Source of the DNA: Prunella strophiata
Taxonomy: Eukaryota; Chordata; Aves; Passeriformes; Prunellidae
Reading direction: 5' to 3'
DNA length: 64,000 bases
Assembly (NCBI GenBank): GCA_036583965.1
Contig: JAZBQD010000014.1
Coordinates: 43,643,490 to 43,707,489 of the forward strand
Below, piece after piece: positions 1-14,575 of the stretch. A program made the position numbers and the translations under genes. The notes beneath the pieces were generated by a model. That model was not told where the DNA came from and did not search any database. It was given only the letters and a program-made list of their open reading frames with translations. Every line of letters starts with the position of its first letter. Position 1 is the first letter of the stretch.

Positions 1-3000
1 CCATGAGCAAACTGCTGGAAATTTCCCTCACTTCAATGCCCCAGGGCCCCTCTACACCAGACAGAGATAACAGCTTTTGTTCCCTCACCTAGACTATGAC
101 TAGCTGGTTTGGTATAGCCCTCTGGTGGTATAAACCAGCTTTTTATTTCCCCTCCTCAGCAACCCAAAGTAAGTCTGACAAACCAGTCTTTTATTAACAA
201 AGCCATGTCTGTGCCAGGTTTTCCTAGCATGAGTGAGACAGACTATGAGATGCAATTTTTCTTCTACCCCTAACTAAAAACAATACTGAATTTATTTTTT
301 TTAATGTAGACCCAACTCTAAGCTGATTGCATATGCAGTCAAATTTGCATTTTAATTGTGCAGGTAAGCTTATGCAAATTAGGAAACTACTAAATACTGA
401 ATTTCCACAGCTTTTGTTAATGGCATCTTTTAAGAGGAATTATTACCTCTCCCCAAATCTCTTCTTTTTAATTTATTTATGTGTTGTCTTGGATTTTTTT
501 TTCAACCATGTAAATTAGATTTCATTAACTTACCCAAAATTTACTCTTTCAAACTACAGTAAATCAATCCTCTACTAAAAACAGTACACAGAAATTATCA
601 CCATTGCAGTGGCAATGTAATAGTGCTCTTATGAGTACAAAATATAAGTTTATAGCTCCACAGTGCAAAGAACGCTCAGAACTGTCATTAAACCACTTGC
701 AGACAATCTTCAAGATCAAGACATTTAAAACTGATTTTCAACCAAGATGAACTATTTTTTATGGTCACAAAAAACTAAATTAACATAGAACAAATTCAGT
801 GCTTGGTTATGGTATTTTACATTTTAAAACAACTTTTAACTATAAAATACCAAGAATATTCCTTTCTTTAAAACACACTAACAATTTTGCCCTGTATCTA
901 TGTAATATTTTCTGCACCCATTAATCAATGTGTTTATAGACCAATTAGATACTCATTGAAATGCAAACTGGGGGAAACAAGTTATTTAACCTATTATGTA
1001 ACAATGAACAATTTCATGTCAATTTGCTTCTTACTGAAGATATGCAAAATATTAAAGTTATTTGCACTTAAATGCAATTCTGCCTCCCTTTCAAATGAAA
1101 CTTTCAAGTTCCTTTTTAGGAATTTCAATAGATTTAACCAACTTTCAGAACTAACACCCACCATTTTTGGCATCTAAGTATGACTGAAAAGTCTCCTGGA
1201 AGCCCCTAGTGTGGAAGAGACGTTGACAGAGCCCTCACTTTAAGAGAGATAGGCATTCAGATTTGAACTCCACTTTGTCCTCAAGGATCAGTATTGGCAA
1301 CACAGGTGGGGCAGCAGGTGAGGGTGCTGGGAGCCACAGTGCTTCTGTTCAGCTGGTTCACAGCACTTTGATTCTAGGTCACAGCACCACTCATCCCTTT
1401 GACTAAACTAATCTGATAGAGGACATGCAGTCTGAAACAATGCCACCACAAGGCTTCCCCTTCATTTAAAAGCAGAATTCTACTATGAAAAGAGATGAAA
1501 AGTGCTCTGTAAAACTGAGGGGTGGGTGTCTGTGTCAACAGTGACCAACTCTGCTGAGTTTACAAATATATTTTCAAGGCTGAAAATCTTGAAGAGTTGG
1601 CTTGGGTCCTGAGACATAACCCTGGTCTTTTACACACACTGGGCAGAAAACATGTGGCCAGCATTATTTACCTGTGTAAATCCATTACCTCCAGTCAAGA
1701 CATCATCTAGACTCTGCTTTGCTTCATACCATGCCCCTCCTGACACCTGTGCAATTACATCAAAGCCACGGGGTTTGCAGGGAGTGGAGCCCACGTGCTG
1801 CTTGGGAGAGCCTGGAACTGGCTCCAGCATCCCCTGGCTGCCCATGCCAGCCACCTCTGCCCATGGCTCCTGCTGGGCAGGGCTCAGCCCCTTGCAGCAA
1901 TCACATCTGTAATCATCTCTGCAGAGAGCCTCAACTCCCTTCTTCTTCCCTTCGCCATCCCAAACATAAAGTTACACCTACTTGTGCATTTGCTTCAATG
2001 CTTATACAGCAATCTAAAGTGAACATACAGCTTTTGTATGACACTGTTGAAGGAGCCCTAAAGAATAATGCAATTAAAAAGCAATAAAAAGTGAAGTCCC
2101 TCAGCAAGTGCAGTACTTGTTTACAGCTGCGGTTACCCAAGGACAGAACTGTAGAGCAAGGCTGTTATAATTCAGAACAATCATAGCAAAAGTTGGTACT
2201 ATTCAGAAAAGAGAGTCTTCATTCATGAAAGCTCACAAATTCCAAGTAGTTACTCATTGCTTTAAAACTACTACACACAAGTTTTCAACAAGGAGCAACA
2301 ATTTATTTTAAATATATTGCTAGGAAACCCATGTGTTTACTTTACTATTTTTTAATTCTGTGGTGGAGGACTTGACAAAGTTAAGTCCATTAAACCAATG
2401 TTTAAATGAACAGGAACTGGTACACAACAGAAATATACATTATTATACACTTCATTTAATGTTACATTTTGGCAAGAACAACTGTATTATTACTTCTTCA
2501 AGAAATGTCTTGCTTAGTCAAGCAGAAGTAGCTCCCATGTGGGAGAGCAAGGACTATTATGTTACATGGTTTTACTGGAGATTATTCTTTACTAAACCAA
2601 TCAGACCACATAATAACAGCATTTTAACACCAACTACAGGCCCTTGGAGACCAGTTTGTGTGTGGCCTAGATTTCATAGGCTTCTTTACAACAGATGTGT
2701 TGGATGAGGGTAGAGTTACTTCATATATTAACTTGTGTGTTCCTTAGGTAAAACATCAGTACAAGTTTAAATACTGCCTCTTACATATTCTTCTTATAGA
2801 AAGTGTGTGCCTTGTGCAAGGAGATGATAAATATGAAATCAAAAATCCCATTGCAATTACAATTGATCAGTTTCTAAATCTCACTGGAAGTACTGATGAT
2901 CTCTAGAAGTTGTGTCAATGACATCTTTGCAGCTCATGTATAAGAATAGCCAGCTGTATGTTTAAGAATGCTATGGTACAAACAACTGTGCAGCCAAGTC

Positions 3001-5459
3001 CAAAAGTTGTAAAAGGGTGACTATTTATATATCTAATAATTTCTCTTTGTTCAATAATAATATGCAAACATAGAAACTGTATTTTTGTAGGAGCATAAAT
3101 GAAAACAAAATCCTAAAAACTCTCCTCTCCAGCAGATGCTGGGAAACTTCCATTAGTTGAAATACACCAGTTCAGGATTAAACAGGAAATAATCAGCTTT
3201 ATGCCAAAGGAAGGGCCTCACCCTACAACTTTTTATTTATAAAATACTGAATTGATGGAAAGCCACTTCCTAAATCTGATCCACAGTAAAGTTATTGCTC
3301 CATCCAAAACAGGAAGGGTGAAGTTTATCTGCAAAATACTCTATGTTAATTGTCTTGTTAAAAATGCTTTAAATAATTTTCAGTTACGTTCACTGACCAT
3401 AAAGGAAAGTGATATTCATTTAAGCTTCAGCAGAATGGGCTGTATATTAAAAGCAACAATAAAATGACAAACCAATCTTTCTTGTCATAAAACCAGACCA
3501 ATATTTTGTATGAAATGTACAGTAGTTCAAAATACACACAGATTGATTGTGTTGAAGATCAAAAATTATGCATTTGCTTTTACCCAAACTGACTTGTGAT
3601 GACTTAATTTTCCCTCAACAATAGACATTCCACTTTCAACAAATATCCTCAGCTATAAATATTCTCAGATTTAACAACATTCTGCATTAAGTGGGCTCAT
3701 TTTTGTTAATGGGCAAGACAGCATTTTATCCTCAGGTGTGGATTGCCTGTATTTTCTCCAATTGCACAATGAAAATAAGCAGTAATAAAACAAACAAACC
3801 CCCCCTTTCTTTCCATTTAAGAGCAACTCTGAGCAGATTAGTAGCACAATTAACTGGCAGCAGTATTGCTAATACAAATTCAAGTGCTGGTTGATCTATG
3901 AGTTTAAGAACCAGTCCTTAGAAGAGAAGATTTCCTCCCTATCACTATATAAAGAGCAACTTAATTTTTTTCTTTAATGGTTAAAAAAATGCTAAAGCAA
4001 GTATAAAACTGCATGTCAAAGGGTAGGTTTTTTCATCACATATGCAGCATAAAGAAAATACTACACAAAACAAGTAAACTACTATGTGCAATGGACAGCT
4101 TCTCAGAAAAGAAAAGCAACAGCTGCAAGAAGAAAAACAATTACTTAGATTACCAACATTTTATAGCTTAGTTTATGTTAAACCTTACTGCTTCTGAAGG
4201 TTTAGAATTACTTCACACATTATATTAGCCTCACAAATCAGTTTTATTAGTGCCTCAATAATGAATCTAATTTTTTTCAAGTCCAAGTCACTGTCCTGCC
4301 TTTACCCTTGAAATAGTCAATCATCATTTACTTTAAGTACTCATTTCAAATCTAAAACAAAATAAACAAAAAAGTAAATTATTTTGGAATACTTCTCTAA
4401 TCTTTTCCTAGCTTGTGGATAGATATATTTTTCCACATGCAGCTGTGTCAGCTATTCCCCCTTCCCAGCTGTCAGCATCCCTATGCCAGAAACCATCACC
4501 CCACTTGTTTGTGTGAGCCAGTAATATACAGGACTACTCCTAAAATGAATTCTTAGGCAAAACCAGTCTGATTAGGTCACATGCAAGGACATCAGCTGGG
4601 CTGCAGGGAGGAATCACCTATCCTGGGTGAGAAAGTGATGAGCAGCTATGGATGACATCTAAAGAGGACATTTATCTATACCTTTACACTAGTGTGTCCA
4701 CCTTGAGCTCATCTGGAAACACTCAAACAATCTTCCACCTAACCCAGACAGACAAAGCACATGGGATCTGTGTTTAAATGTTTGCATATTTTAGTATGTA
4801 ACTTCAGTTGAATACAAAACATATACAGAAACAGAACATGAAGCTGGCACAATGGCTGGGGTTGGAGCAGGTCAGAGAAACCTGTATGATGAAGCCTCAT
4901 TTCTTACTGTAAATATGTTCATTCTTTCTGTGGTTTTAGCATTCAACACACAAACTCTCTCCTTCTAAATCTGTTCCCACAATTCTAGTTATTTCCACAT
5001 GAATTTGGAAGCAGAAATCTGATCCAAAAATTGGTAAAAACAGAAAGCATGTCTCTCCCTAAAGAAAAAGCCACAAGGGGTAGAGATTGTTTTTTATGGT
5101 TAGTAAATCATATGTCTTAGGGCAGCTATTACCAACTGTGGTTCCAAGGGAATGTAGGACAAGTTCTGCATTTACTGAGTGCATGTACCACTGACTGTAT
5201 CCCATGGTACTTGGAATTAATTATTTGATAAGTTTGGGTTACAGTCATAAGTAATACTGAAGAATCACAGTGATTAGCTGGTTCAAAAGAGCTTGGAAAT
5301 CACTCATCCTTTTCATTGTGAAAAACAAGCCCATTTTGTACTTAAAAACATCTTCTAAGGACACTGGCTCTCTACAGTCTCTTTTCAAGCTTTCCTTAAT
5401 GAGATAGTTATGCAATGCTGCAGCATTTCAGCACAAGAACTGTTACCTATCAAACTCAT
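1..5459. other. No gene recognised; probable PPHLN1 intron or beyond
   Basis: AT-rich sequence without a supportable gene. A GC-richer patch at 1650-1930 has overlapping short open frames on both strands but no family match and no convincing exon borders. Confidence 0.5.
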
Positions 5460-5702
5460 TCAAGGAATGTCTGCCCTATTCAATCCAGTGTCACTGAACA
5501 TTTTCCAGAAGTTGTCTGATGGGCTGGGTGAATTGACAGAGGACAGATTGGGAGCAAACTTGGCAAGATATGCAAACACACTCGTGACTTTTTGAAGTGC
5601 TTGCTTGTCTTCAGATTCTGGCATACATTGAAAAGCTTTGATTCTTTTTGAGTCTGGCTTCAATCTGTTCTTATAAAAAAAAAAAGTAACTGGGATCATC
5701 AA
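5460..5702 (-). mobile_element. Ty3/gypsy-like reverse transcriptase remnant
   Basis: An 80-codon open frame contains LKPDSKRIKAFQCMPESEDK, then ALQK, then YLAKFAPNLSSVNSP. This follows the pattern after the catalytic core of Ty3/gypsy reverse transcriptases: gL.pd..ki.AI..mp.P.dk..lq..lg...YL.kF.PnLs. The usual FLG is replaced by VTSVF and the PLR by PSP, so it is degenerate. No catalytic YxDD, RNase H or integrase was recognised around it. A chance match is possible but unlikely given the number of aligned positions. Confidence 0.6.
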
Positions 5703-5872
5703 ATACTGTTCTGTGCTGGGGTTTCTTTTTTAAGAGCTCTGTATTCTTCAGACAACTTAGAGCAGTTTTCTGTGATGCCTGACACCTACAAATTTTGGTA
5801 GCAGCATGATGCAACAAATCCACCAAGTCAAAAAGTAACAGACATATTTTCAATACTTGGGAGATAAAACTC

Positions 5873-6450
5873 AGAATCACAGAATCATTAAGGATGACCT
5901 TTAAGACTGAGTCCAGCTGCAAACATAACACTGCCAAGTGCACCACTAAACCTTGTTCTTAAGTGTCACATCTACACATCTTTCAAACACCACATGGATA
6001 GTGAGTCCACCACTCTACTGGGCACCCTGTGCCAATGTCTGACAACTGTTGCTGTGAATTCTTCCTAATATCAAACCCAAACCTCCCCTGGTGCAACTCA
6101 GGGCCATTTCCTCTTGTCCTGTCACTTGCTACCTGTGAGAAGAGATCTCCACTTGACTGCAATCTCCTTTTAGGCAGTTGTAGAGTGGTAAGGTCCCCAC
6201 TGAGCCTCCTTTTCTCCAGGATAAACACTGCCAGCTCTCTCAGGTGCTCCTCCTAAGAACTGAATTTCAGCCCCTTCACAAGCACTGTTGCCCTTCTCCA
6301 GACAAGCTCCAGCTCCTCAATGTCCTTCTTGTAGTGAGGGGCCCAGAAGTGGACACAGGATTCTCCTCACCAGTGCCCAGTACAGGAGGAAAATCACTGC
6401 CCTGGTCCTGCCAGACTCACTAATGCTGACACAAGGATACAAGCAGTCTC
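5873..6450 (-). mobile_element. CR1 LINE, 3' fragment
   Basis: Read on the - strand this is a typical truncated CR1 3' end: AAGAGGAAATGGCCCTGAGT, a TTTGGGTTTGATATTAGGAA segment, a run ending in TTAAAGGTCATCC, and the terminal ATGATTCTGTGATTCT repeat at 5873. The reverse transcriptase part is absent. It is moderately diverged, so an old copy, and sits directly beside the Ty3/gypsy-like fragment. Confidence 0.9.
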
Positions 6451-7490
6451 GACCCAGTCTTGGATTTACTTCATGAAATATCCTATTTACTCCAACTACA
6501 AACAGGGAGGCTGATTATGGTAACAGTATTTGTTTACTAGTAACAAGAGTAAAACATCATGTAAATTAACAAGTCAATGAAAAAAAAATAGCTAGAACAA
6601 ACTAGCAGCTGCCCTCAAACTCCGTTTCCTGCAGGTTACAGATTTGTTGAGTATCACCAGCAGCATTATGAATTATGGCCACTTCAGAGATACAGCAAAT
6701 TCCTGCCTCTGGCCAATACTCTAATGTGTAGAATTTCACTTTGGTAAATCACACAGACAACTGAAGGTATGGGGGACTTGTTTAACTGAACACTTAATCA
6801 AGTTTCAAATTACCACCACCATGCTATGATTTGAAGGGATCCCCAAATAATTAGAAAATCTGTCAAAAATCTGCAAAGATACTTTGCTATTTTAACCTTA
6901 CCTTTAGACAGACATAGCGTATAGTGTGAACAGTCAAAAATAACTCACTTTAAAGTGACACCAAACAAAGTAATTTCAAGTCAAACAGCTAAAATTGTGG
7001 GAAAGAGTAAGGTAATAAGGAGGTAATACAAAAGAAGATCTAATCTAGATAACGAAACTGGAAACCACTGAACTACAAATGAAAATACTCAGTGAATAAA
7101 ATGTACTGTTACAACATGAACTTTTTATGCCTAATCTCTAAACAGAATATAGCTGCTGCTGATAAAGTCTACTGATGCCAGATTGATACAGTGTGTTTTG
7201 GATGAGAACAACATGGAAAGAGAGCAGTGAAGTCTCTTTTGATAAGCAGAACTAAACCGTTTACTGCCTAAGATAAAGGCAGGTTGTTAAAGGTCAAACA
7301 CTTTAATGCAATAGCCAAAAGAAACAGTACCATACCATTTACCTTTTAACCTTACATCATACAAAATTACCACATGTTCTCAAAGATACAGAATACACAG
7401 AGGTTATTCATATAAACATATCCTGAAAAAAAAAAGGCATTCCTTCCTTCACATAGCCTTCCAGGAACTCACAAAACAAAAACACCACCC

Positions 7491-7590
7491 TCAATAACAC
7501 AAAAAAAACCCCCCACAAACAACTAAAAAAAACCAACTAAACACAAACAAACAAACAAAAAAATCCCGAGACCAAAAAAACCTGAATAGC
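7491..7590. repeat. A/C-only low-complexity tract
   Basis: Runs of A with interspersed C, including a run of seven C and (ACAA)n, with almost no G or T on the + strand. In the PPHLN1 sense this would be G/U-rich RNA. Confidence 0.85.
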
Positions 7591-10500
7591 TCATGCTAAT
7601 AAAGACTGAACTATACTGTCTGGAATCAGAATTAAATTAGGAAAAAAATATTTAATTACTTAGAACAGAGCAAGCCAAATTAAATAAAAACCAACAACGA
7701 AAATTAATGATACTTTCTCATTTAAATTAGAAAGTCCAGTGGACTTGTTGTTCCTCCAAATCACATAAACGTATAAACATTGCAAATTTTCTATTTTTAA
7801 ATCAGCTGATACAGGAATTTTGCTATTTCAAGGATAAGTGTACACAAGAATTGATTTACATACTAAACAAAGAAGTATTTAATTTATTTATGTATTTAAG
7901 ATTATCATGGACTTTGTAAAATAATAACAGCAACTGTCCAAGGGGAAAAAATAGTTGCCTTCTCTAGGGTAAGTCAACAGCTTACACTTTTGATGAAGAA
8001 AACACAACTAACACTTTCCATTTGTTGGCTGCAATGCACCTAAATCTGATTTTAGAACTATTGCTCAGTTTTAGCATAATCAATTTACTCTCTTTATATT
8101 ACTTTAACTTAGTATTAATCTTTTTCACTTGTTTGAACATCTTTTCTTTGCTCTCCTTAGTTCATCAGTGCTCAGCAAACTGCACTGTGGACAAAGTCCA
8201 AATCACTCTTGCTGCTCCAAAGACCCTGCAGTTGGCCAATAAATACCTAATAAAGGAAGCACTACTATCTCTGACTACCTTCACTCCTCCCACAGTTTTA
8301 TCTGAGTCCTCCCTGTCTCCTTAGCAAGTATTTACTCAAGCTCTCATATAACCCTAGTACTCTGAAAAATCAAAAATTCATTGAAAAATATTTTAAGTCA
8401 ATTGAATTACGTGAACTTTTTGCATTACCTCATGACAGAAATGCATTTGCATTTCCTGCATTTCTACCAAACAGAAAAATATAAACAAAAGGTACATTCC
8501 ATAACTGCATGGAAGCATTTAAAGAAAGGAAACACTGCCCACTGTACATATTATGTACATATGCACACATGTTCTTTCACAGCTTTAATGTAATATGTAA
8601 TACAGCAGCTTTAAGGAATCCAGTAAAAAACTACTTGGTTACTAGTTACACCTACCTGCTGAGTGATACATAGTGAAATTAATTGCAAACATACCAATGG
8701 AAGTTTCTATACTTACATCCATAAAACCTTACCTGACAGCAGACACTGAGTATTCATACTCAGGTAACATGTTAAATGTCCTTGCCTCTTCTAAAATCTT
8801 AGTTGAGCCACAACAGACAAAACCAAGCTCAGCACTTTATCCCCAACAGACCTCTGCACATCTCAATATAACTCCTCAGCAATATGCACATATGTTTTTT
8901 TAGGAATACTTAGAACAACCTTTACAGTAGATGAGATACTTTTCTTTGGGATCACTGCTCTGGCTGCTTACTGTGACACGAGTAACACCTACACACACTA
9001 AAAAGCTTCAGAGCCAGCTCAGTATAATGATACATGCTTTTCTGGGTAGCAAAAAGTCCATCCTGCTTCAAGTAGAAAGGAACACTCCTGAAGTACAGGG
9101 TTTTTTATTAACTTATCTGACTCATGAGACACTTGCTTATCTCTGCTTCTGATTTTAGCAAAAACAGAGTTGCAAGAAATCTTCCATACCAACATAAGAA
9201 AAAGGAAAACTGTACAATGAGCTGTAGTGATGCCTAAGAGCAAATTTGACCAAAACTATGAAAAGTATTAAAAAAAATTTGTCAGAGCATTTTTGAGTTA
9301 TGGCTAGACCTACATTTGGGGAAGCAGATGAATAATTTAATAAAAAACCTCATTTTTACATTAAGTTACATTACATTTACATCCTAGTTGATGACAAATA
9401 CAGTAAACTGAACCAAACAGAACAACAGTAGTGCATGGCATGTTTATCAATTTTTTAGTAAGCAATTCCAGGTACTTGATGCAGGAACGCTGCATTTCCT
9501 GCCTTACAATTGTAGCTTCCAGCAGACGCCTCGAGGGCATCCAGAGAGGAAGACACCAAGCTGGAAGCACCTGACTGCTCCCCACTTGTTTCTGGCACCA
9601 GAAATAGCAGCAGGTTTTCTTGCATGATGTAGTGTCTCCACCCTCCAGCCAGGGAGAAACTCCACTGCATTTGCCCATGGGCTTTCAAGCTTCTGTGGAA
9701 TTAATTCCCATCTCCACCCATGTTCCCCATCTCATTCCTTCCCCCACCCTCTTGGCTGCAGTTCTTGATCTTAGCAAAAATCTTTTTTTTTTTCCAACTG
9801 AGTCCAGTCCCACCCTTGTTCATTGCTTCCCACACTCAGTTACTAACCCTACCTCCCCTGTCACCATAAATCCTTTCCTCTCTTCCAGATATCCTCCACC
9901 CCCCAATTCCGAGGTCACCTCATTCTTCAGCCAGAAATAGTTCCAAGAACTTAGGGGCCAGCTTGCTTCACAATAAATCAAAGTCTGGCTCCAACGAGCC
10001 ATGTGGAAGGGGCTGTTCTGAGGGTGTTTAATGATACACTAGTGCTTCCAAGTGAGTTAATTCTCAAAAATATGTACAACCAATCCTGTCAATGTTAGAA
10101 GATGGTGAGGTGTCTTAAAGGAAGGTGACAGTTCTGGTCATGGCAGCTTCAGAAACAGAACAAAAACTTCTTTATCTTCCCTATGATAAGAATAAACAGT
10201 TACTGTGCAAATACCATCAAAGACTACAGCATTAAATTACTGTGTCTAAAGCACTACTTTCAGGATACTAAATGTTCAGAGACAGTAGTGGCTCGACACA
10301 ACACAGGGTGGCTAATGTCTTGTAGCAGTGGGCACATTTAAGGAAGCACACTGTGCTTAAGAGAACTAGTTAAATAAGTGGCTGCAAATTCTTCTTTCTT
10401 TTTCTTGATTTGATTCATGGTCAGCCCCCACAAAGACTACTGTGCCAGCACAGGGAACAGTACAATACAGGGATTAAATTCCTCAAACTATGGTTGCCAC

Positions 10501-12895
10501 CAAACTCTTTGTAACGTGCAGCTGAAGTCTGCAGTGCTACAGGTTGGTTTTGACTGCAGCACTTGCTTAAGGGGCTTCTTGATGTATAATGGGATGCAAT
10601 CAATATAGTCTCCACTGGAACTCGTACAGTTTCTTTACTGCTTATTTTCATAATGCTTGTAACAACTAATCATCTTGGTTTATGCCTAAATTGAATTTAG
10701 GTGAAATCAGAAAATAGAGTCGAAAGATACACACCACAGATACTCAGATTGCATAAGATAGTTTCTCCAGGAAGCCAAGTGAAGAAGAAACATAATAAAA
10801 TGGGCAAATTTCCAGCTGGAGATGATCACTGAAAAGCTTGTGTCAGCATATCGTAATCTATTTATGATTCTGTGTTTAAAAATGCTTAAGTGGATTTTTT
10901 TTTTTTAATTTAGGTAGCATGTGACCAAAAAAGTTAATACATAAATTATTCACTATACAAAGGTAGTGAACTGCTTGTGAGGTGTGCAGTTGTGGTCAAG
11001 TAAGCATACACAGTACCCACCTAAGTAGAACATTTCATGCTGTAATGAAACCAAGTATATAAGCTATCTGGAGTAAGGAGAAGGGGAAAGATTGCTAACA
11101 AACAAATTAAACCTTGGAAAAACAGTATCAAACCCATCTATTACAGGTTATTAGTGTCATTCAGAGCAGCACTTGAAGTTCAGTAGTGCAGAAAATTAAT
11201 GTATGAACACTACTTCTCAAGAAGCGGTAAAGAACCAGGAATGGTAAAAAGCCAGGACGGTAAAGAACCAGGAACAACTCATGACCCACTCAATTTCATC
11301 ACTATTCACTTTCTGTGTTTTTTACAAGTCAGGCTGACTCTAGTAGCCTTTCCAAGTCAAAGCAGAAAGGTAAAACAGGCACACCATAAACTTTGTCCTG
11401 TGGGGAATCTTGGCCCTTGTTTTTATGCCGTATTTTGTGAAGCATGTCATTGTGACATCCAAACAAGTGTATGTCCAGACAACCACTGAAGACTCAAGTC
11501 ACCACACCAATGCAAATAAGAGTTAAACAAAACAGGAAAGTGATCTTTTGTGGGTCAGCAATAAATGGTGATGTGCATTAGTCATTTACACCCCAAGATA
11601 AAAATCTAATGTTTTCATTATCTTACCTTAAAGAAGGAGCACATGCATAAGCAACTTACGCAACTATAGATTTCTTCCTGACATAATTTAGGAAATTAAA
11701 CTGTAGGAAAGTTCCCAATTCTGATGCCTTTTAAAACTATAATATTACCTTGCATTTTAAAGGTCAGAGAATATGAATAGGCATAATTTACCCATCTTTA
11801 AAACTATATTGGGTTTAACTTACTCAATGGAACTGACAAAAGAAAGATGACATCAACCTAGGTGAGACACTAAGATACAGTACATAAATTCAAGAAGCAG
11901 GTGACAAACAACTTGTCAGCAAAGTGTCTTTGGTCACAGATGATCCTATATTTATACATGAGTCACTGTTGTATATAAATCAAATTACAAATAGGTCAGA
12001 GGATTAAACTACAAGCACCAGGAAAGCTGTCATCTACAAAACAAGCTTCTGCTGTATAAAGAACAGTCTGTAAAAGACACACAAAACCCCACAAAACTGT
12101 AGAGTCACACTTCAGAAGATTTTCCCTACCTACAGGTTTTGTATGTGACACTCATCTGTTGCTGTCTATTTCAACCTCCTGAGGCCTGAAAGTACTTGTC
12201 AGTGCAAGAGAAATGGAAACCAGCTTCCATGTCAAACATCAAGTCCTTCCTGTCACCTACCCTCCTGCCCCAACCATTCCTTTGCCACTTTCCATGGGTT
12301 TGTACATGTCTGCTCAGTTACCACCATCCCATCATCACATATGGTTTTATGAAGCTTTTCCTCCTGACACTGTGCCCTGTGTGCCCTATATATATATCCT
12401 GTTTTAAGTACCACTTGGACTCTCTAAGTCTTTCAGAAGATCAGTGCTCAGACTGTATCAGGAATACAGATAGAGCTAAGTACATAATCAGTGTCTGGGG
12501 GTAGAGATACTAGACAGTAGTTCTTTGAGCTTGGGCTATTTCTGGGGGAAGTTTAAATTTCTGGATCTAATTACTAGGTATATGGGACTGATTCTCTTCT
12601 TAATCTGCTTCAATCCAGGAAGCAGCAAGTTCCTAGTTACAATGCTGAAGAAACAGTAGGTTGTAAGAATAAAAAATACTTTAAAAATTAATCCTCAGTG
12701 CATTGAGCCTACTAAGAGATAAAATTATCTTTAACACTTAAAATAGTTCAAAAATAAAAAACCATCACTACTAACCTACTTCTTAAATCCACCAATGCCC
12801 TTCTGTTAAAGCAAGAGTAAGCTGGAGACCAAGTTGGAGAGAAGGATCTATCCTCTGAATTAAACCCAAGTTATTAAAACCAACAGCAAAAGCCC

Positions 12896-13096
12896 ACCAT
12901 GAAAACAAAACAAAACAAAAACAAAACACCACAAAAAAACCCCAAAACAAAACAAAAAAAACACCCCCCCCCAAAAAAAAACACACTAAAAGAAAACCCC
13001 CCAAAAAACCCACAAAAACCAAAACAAACAAACAAACAAAAACACCAGGAAAGAAACCCAAACTAACAAACAAAAAACCCCAACCCACAAAAACAA
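12896..13096. repeat. Long A/C-only low-complexity tract
   Basis: About 200 bp made nearly wholly of A and C on the + strand, with a C9 run near 12965, a C6 run near 13000, and (ACAA)n. The - strand is T/G-rich with several G runs. The long open frame across it on the - strand (VFV, GFF, CFF repeats) is an artefact of this composition. Confidence 0.9.
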
Positions 13097-14499
13097 TAAC
13101 CCTCACTCCCACAGGAACTATTGCCTTTATCAAAGCTCAGACGATTCATTTCTGGTTTTATCCTTCATCATTCCCAGGAGGTTTGACAGTGTCAATTCTG
13201 CTTATCCTTCCAAGCATCTCAACTTTTGACAGTTCTTTCAGTAGGCAATTTCTCAAAATTAATTCCTAATTGTATATCAAGGCCCACACATTTTTAGTGA
13301 GTTTCTTCTCTTTCTAACACCTTTTCCAATCCTGTTGACACTCATCATCTCTTGAAACTAATCTTTCTTCTTTCCAGCCCACTCACTATTATAGTTTCGA
13401 AGTCTCTCATCCTGTTTTTGCTCTTCGGGTTTCTCACAACAGAACCAGAAATTTTCAGTCAAACAATCACTACTAGCTTTTGATTGAAAAAATTATATTT
13501 AATGAAAACCTCCTAAGATTTTCACTTTATCTGACCAAGAAGTTGATCTTGTCTTTCACATTTGAACAACCTTTTTTCACATTTCTTTTGGTTTCAACTA
13601 AGTCCAGCAATTTAATCAAGCACCTAATTACTAGCCTTCTCCCATTTAAGTCTTCCAGACATCTGCCACCAAATTGTAACACCTGTAAACAATGCCCTTG
13701 AAGAATGTCTGTAAGCAAACAATCCTCTGAGACCCTGTAGTCTGCAGGCTGCTTGATCAGGTAAATGAAGTGCCACTACATCAAAAACCCTACATTTGTC
13801 AATGGGTTGAATACCCAGCATTTGGCAATTTCAAAATAATGTGATCAGCACAGGCCTAAAACCATTTACATGAAAAAATCTAAGGCAAATGTGATCTTCA
13901 ATAAATGGTGGTGAAAGCTAAAGGTGAGTTAAATTTAATTCAATCCCCTCTAAGAAATACCCCACTGTTACTGGATAAATGCATACATTTCTTGTATTAA
14001 ATTCTCTTAAAAGTATTCCCTATGAGCCCTGCATATTAAATAACACTCACTTTTTATCAGCTTTCCAATGAAAAAAGCTGCTGGCAAAAATATGCAATGT
14101 GGTAATATAATTCTTTATTAAACCATACCTTCAGGTGCTGAGCAAAATGAGTTGCACTGCTTTTGCATATGCAGCAGTTTGTAATTATGAACATGGCAGT
14201 GCACCAAATAACCCATTAATGTCCATAGAAAGGGAATAGAACACAGTTGAACAAATGGAAAGTGCAGGATTACAACTTCTAAAGCATGGTGGCCCAAACA
14301 CAAGAAAAGGAAAGTTGCTTAAGTTTTCATGTCCTTTTACAAGTATCCTGCTTTAAATAAATAAGTATTCTTATAAGGAGAATAAAAGACACAATGAAGA
14401 AACTGACCAATACCTTTTATAGTCTCCTTCTTGTAGTTTCACAAACATGAAAACACAAATGTCTAACAAATAGGTCATATTTGCAAAATTGAAAGACCC

Positions 14500-14575
14500 C
14501 AGCACAAAAAAAAACCACAACAAAACCACAACCCAAAAACAGAAAACAAAACCAAAACAAAAAAAAAAACCCTTA
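14500..14575. repeat. A/C-only low-complexity tract
   Basis: CAAAAAAAAACC, CAACAAAACCACAACCC and similar, ending in A-rich sequence; the same style as the tracts at 7.5 and 12.9 kb. Confidence 0.85.

Noticed and set aside
1630..1854. - strand frame containing FDVIAQVSGGAWYEAKQSLD with a nearby donor-like ACACAG|GTAAAT
   Set aside because: It looked exon-like but I recognise no family, found no good acceptor, and the opposite strand is also open.
12783..13133. 116-codon hydrophobic open frame on the - strand
   Set aside because: It translates the A/C low-complexity tract into Phe/Val/Gly repeats; no real membrane protein pattern.
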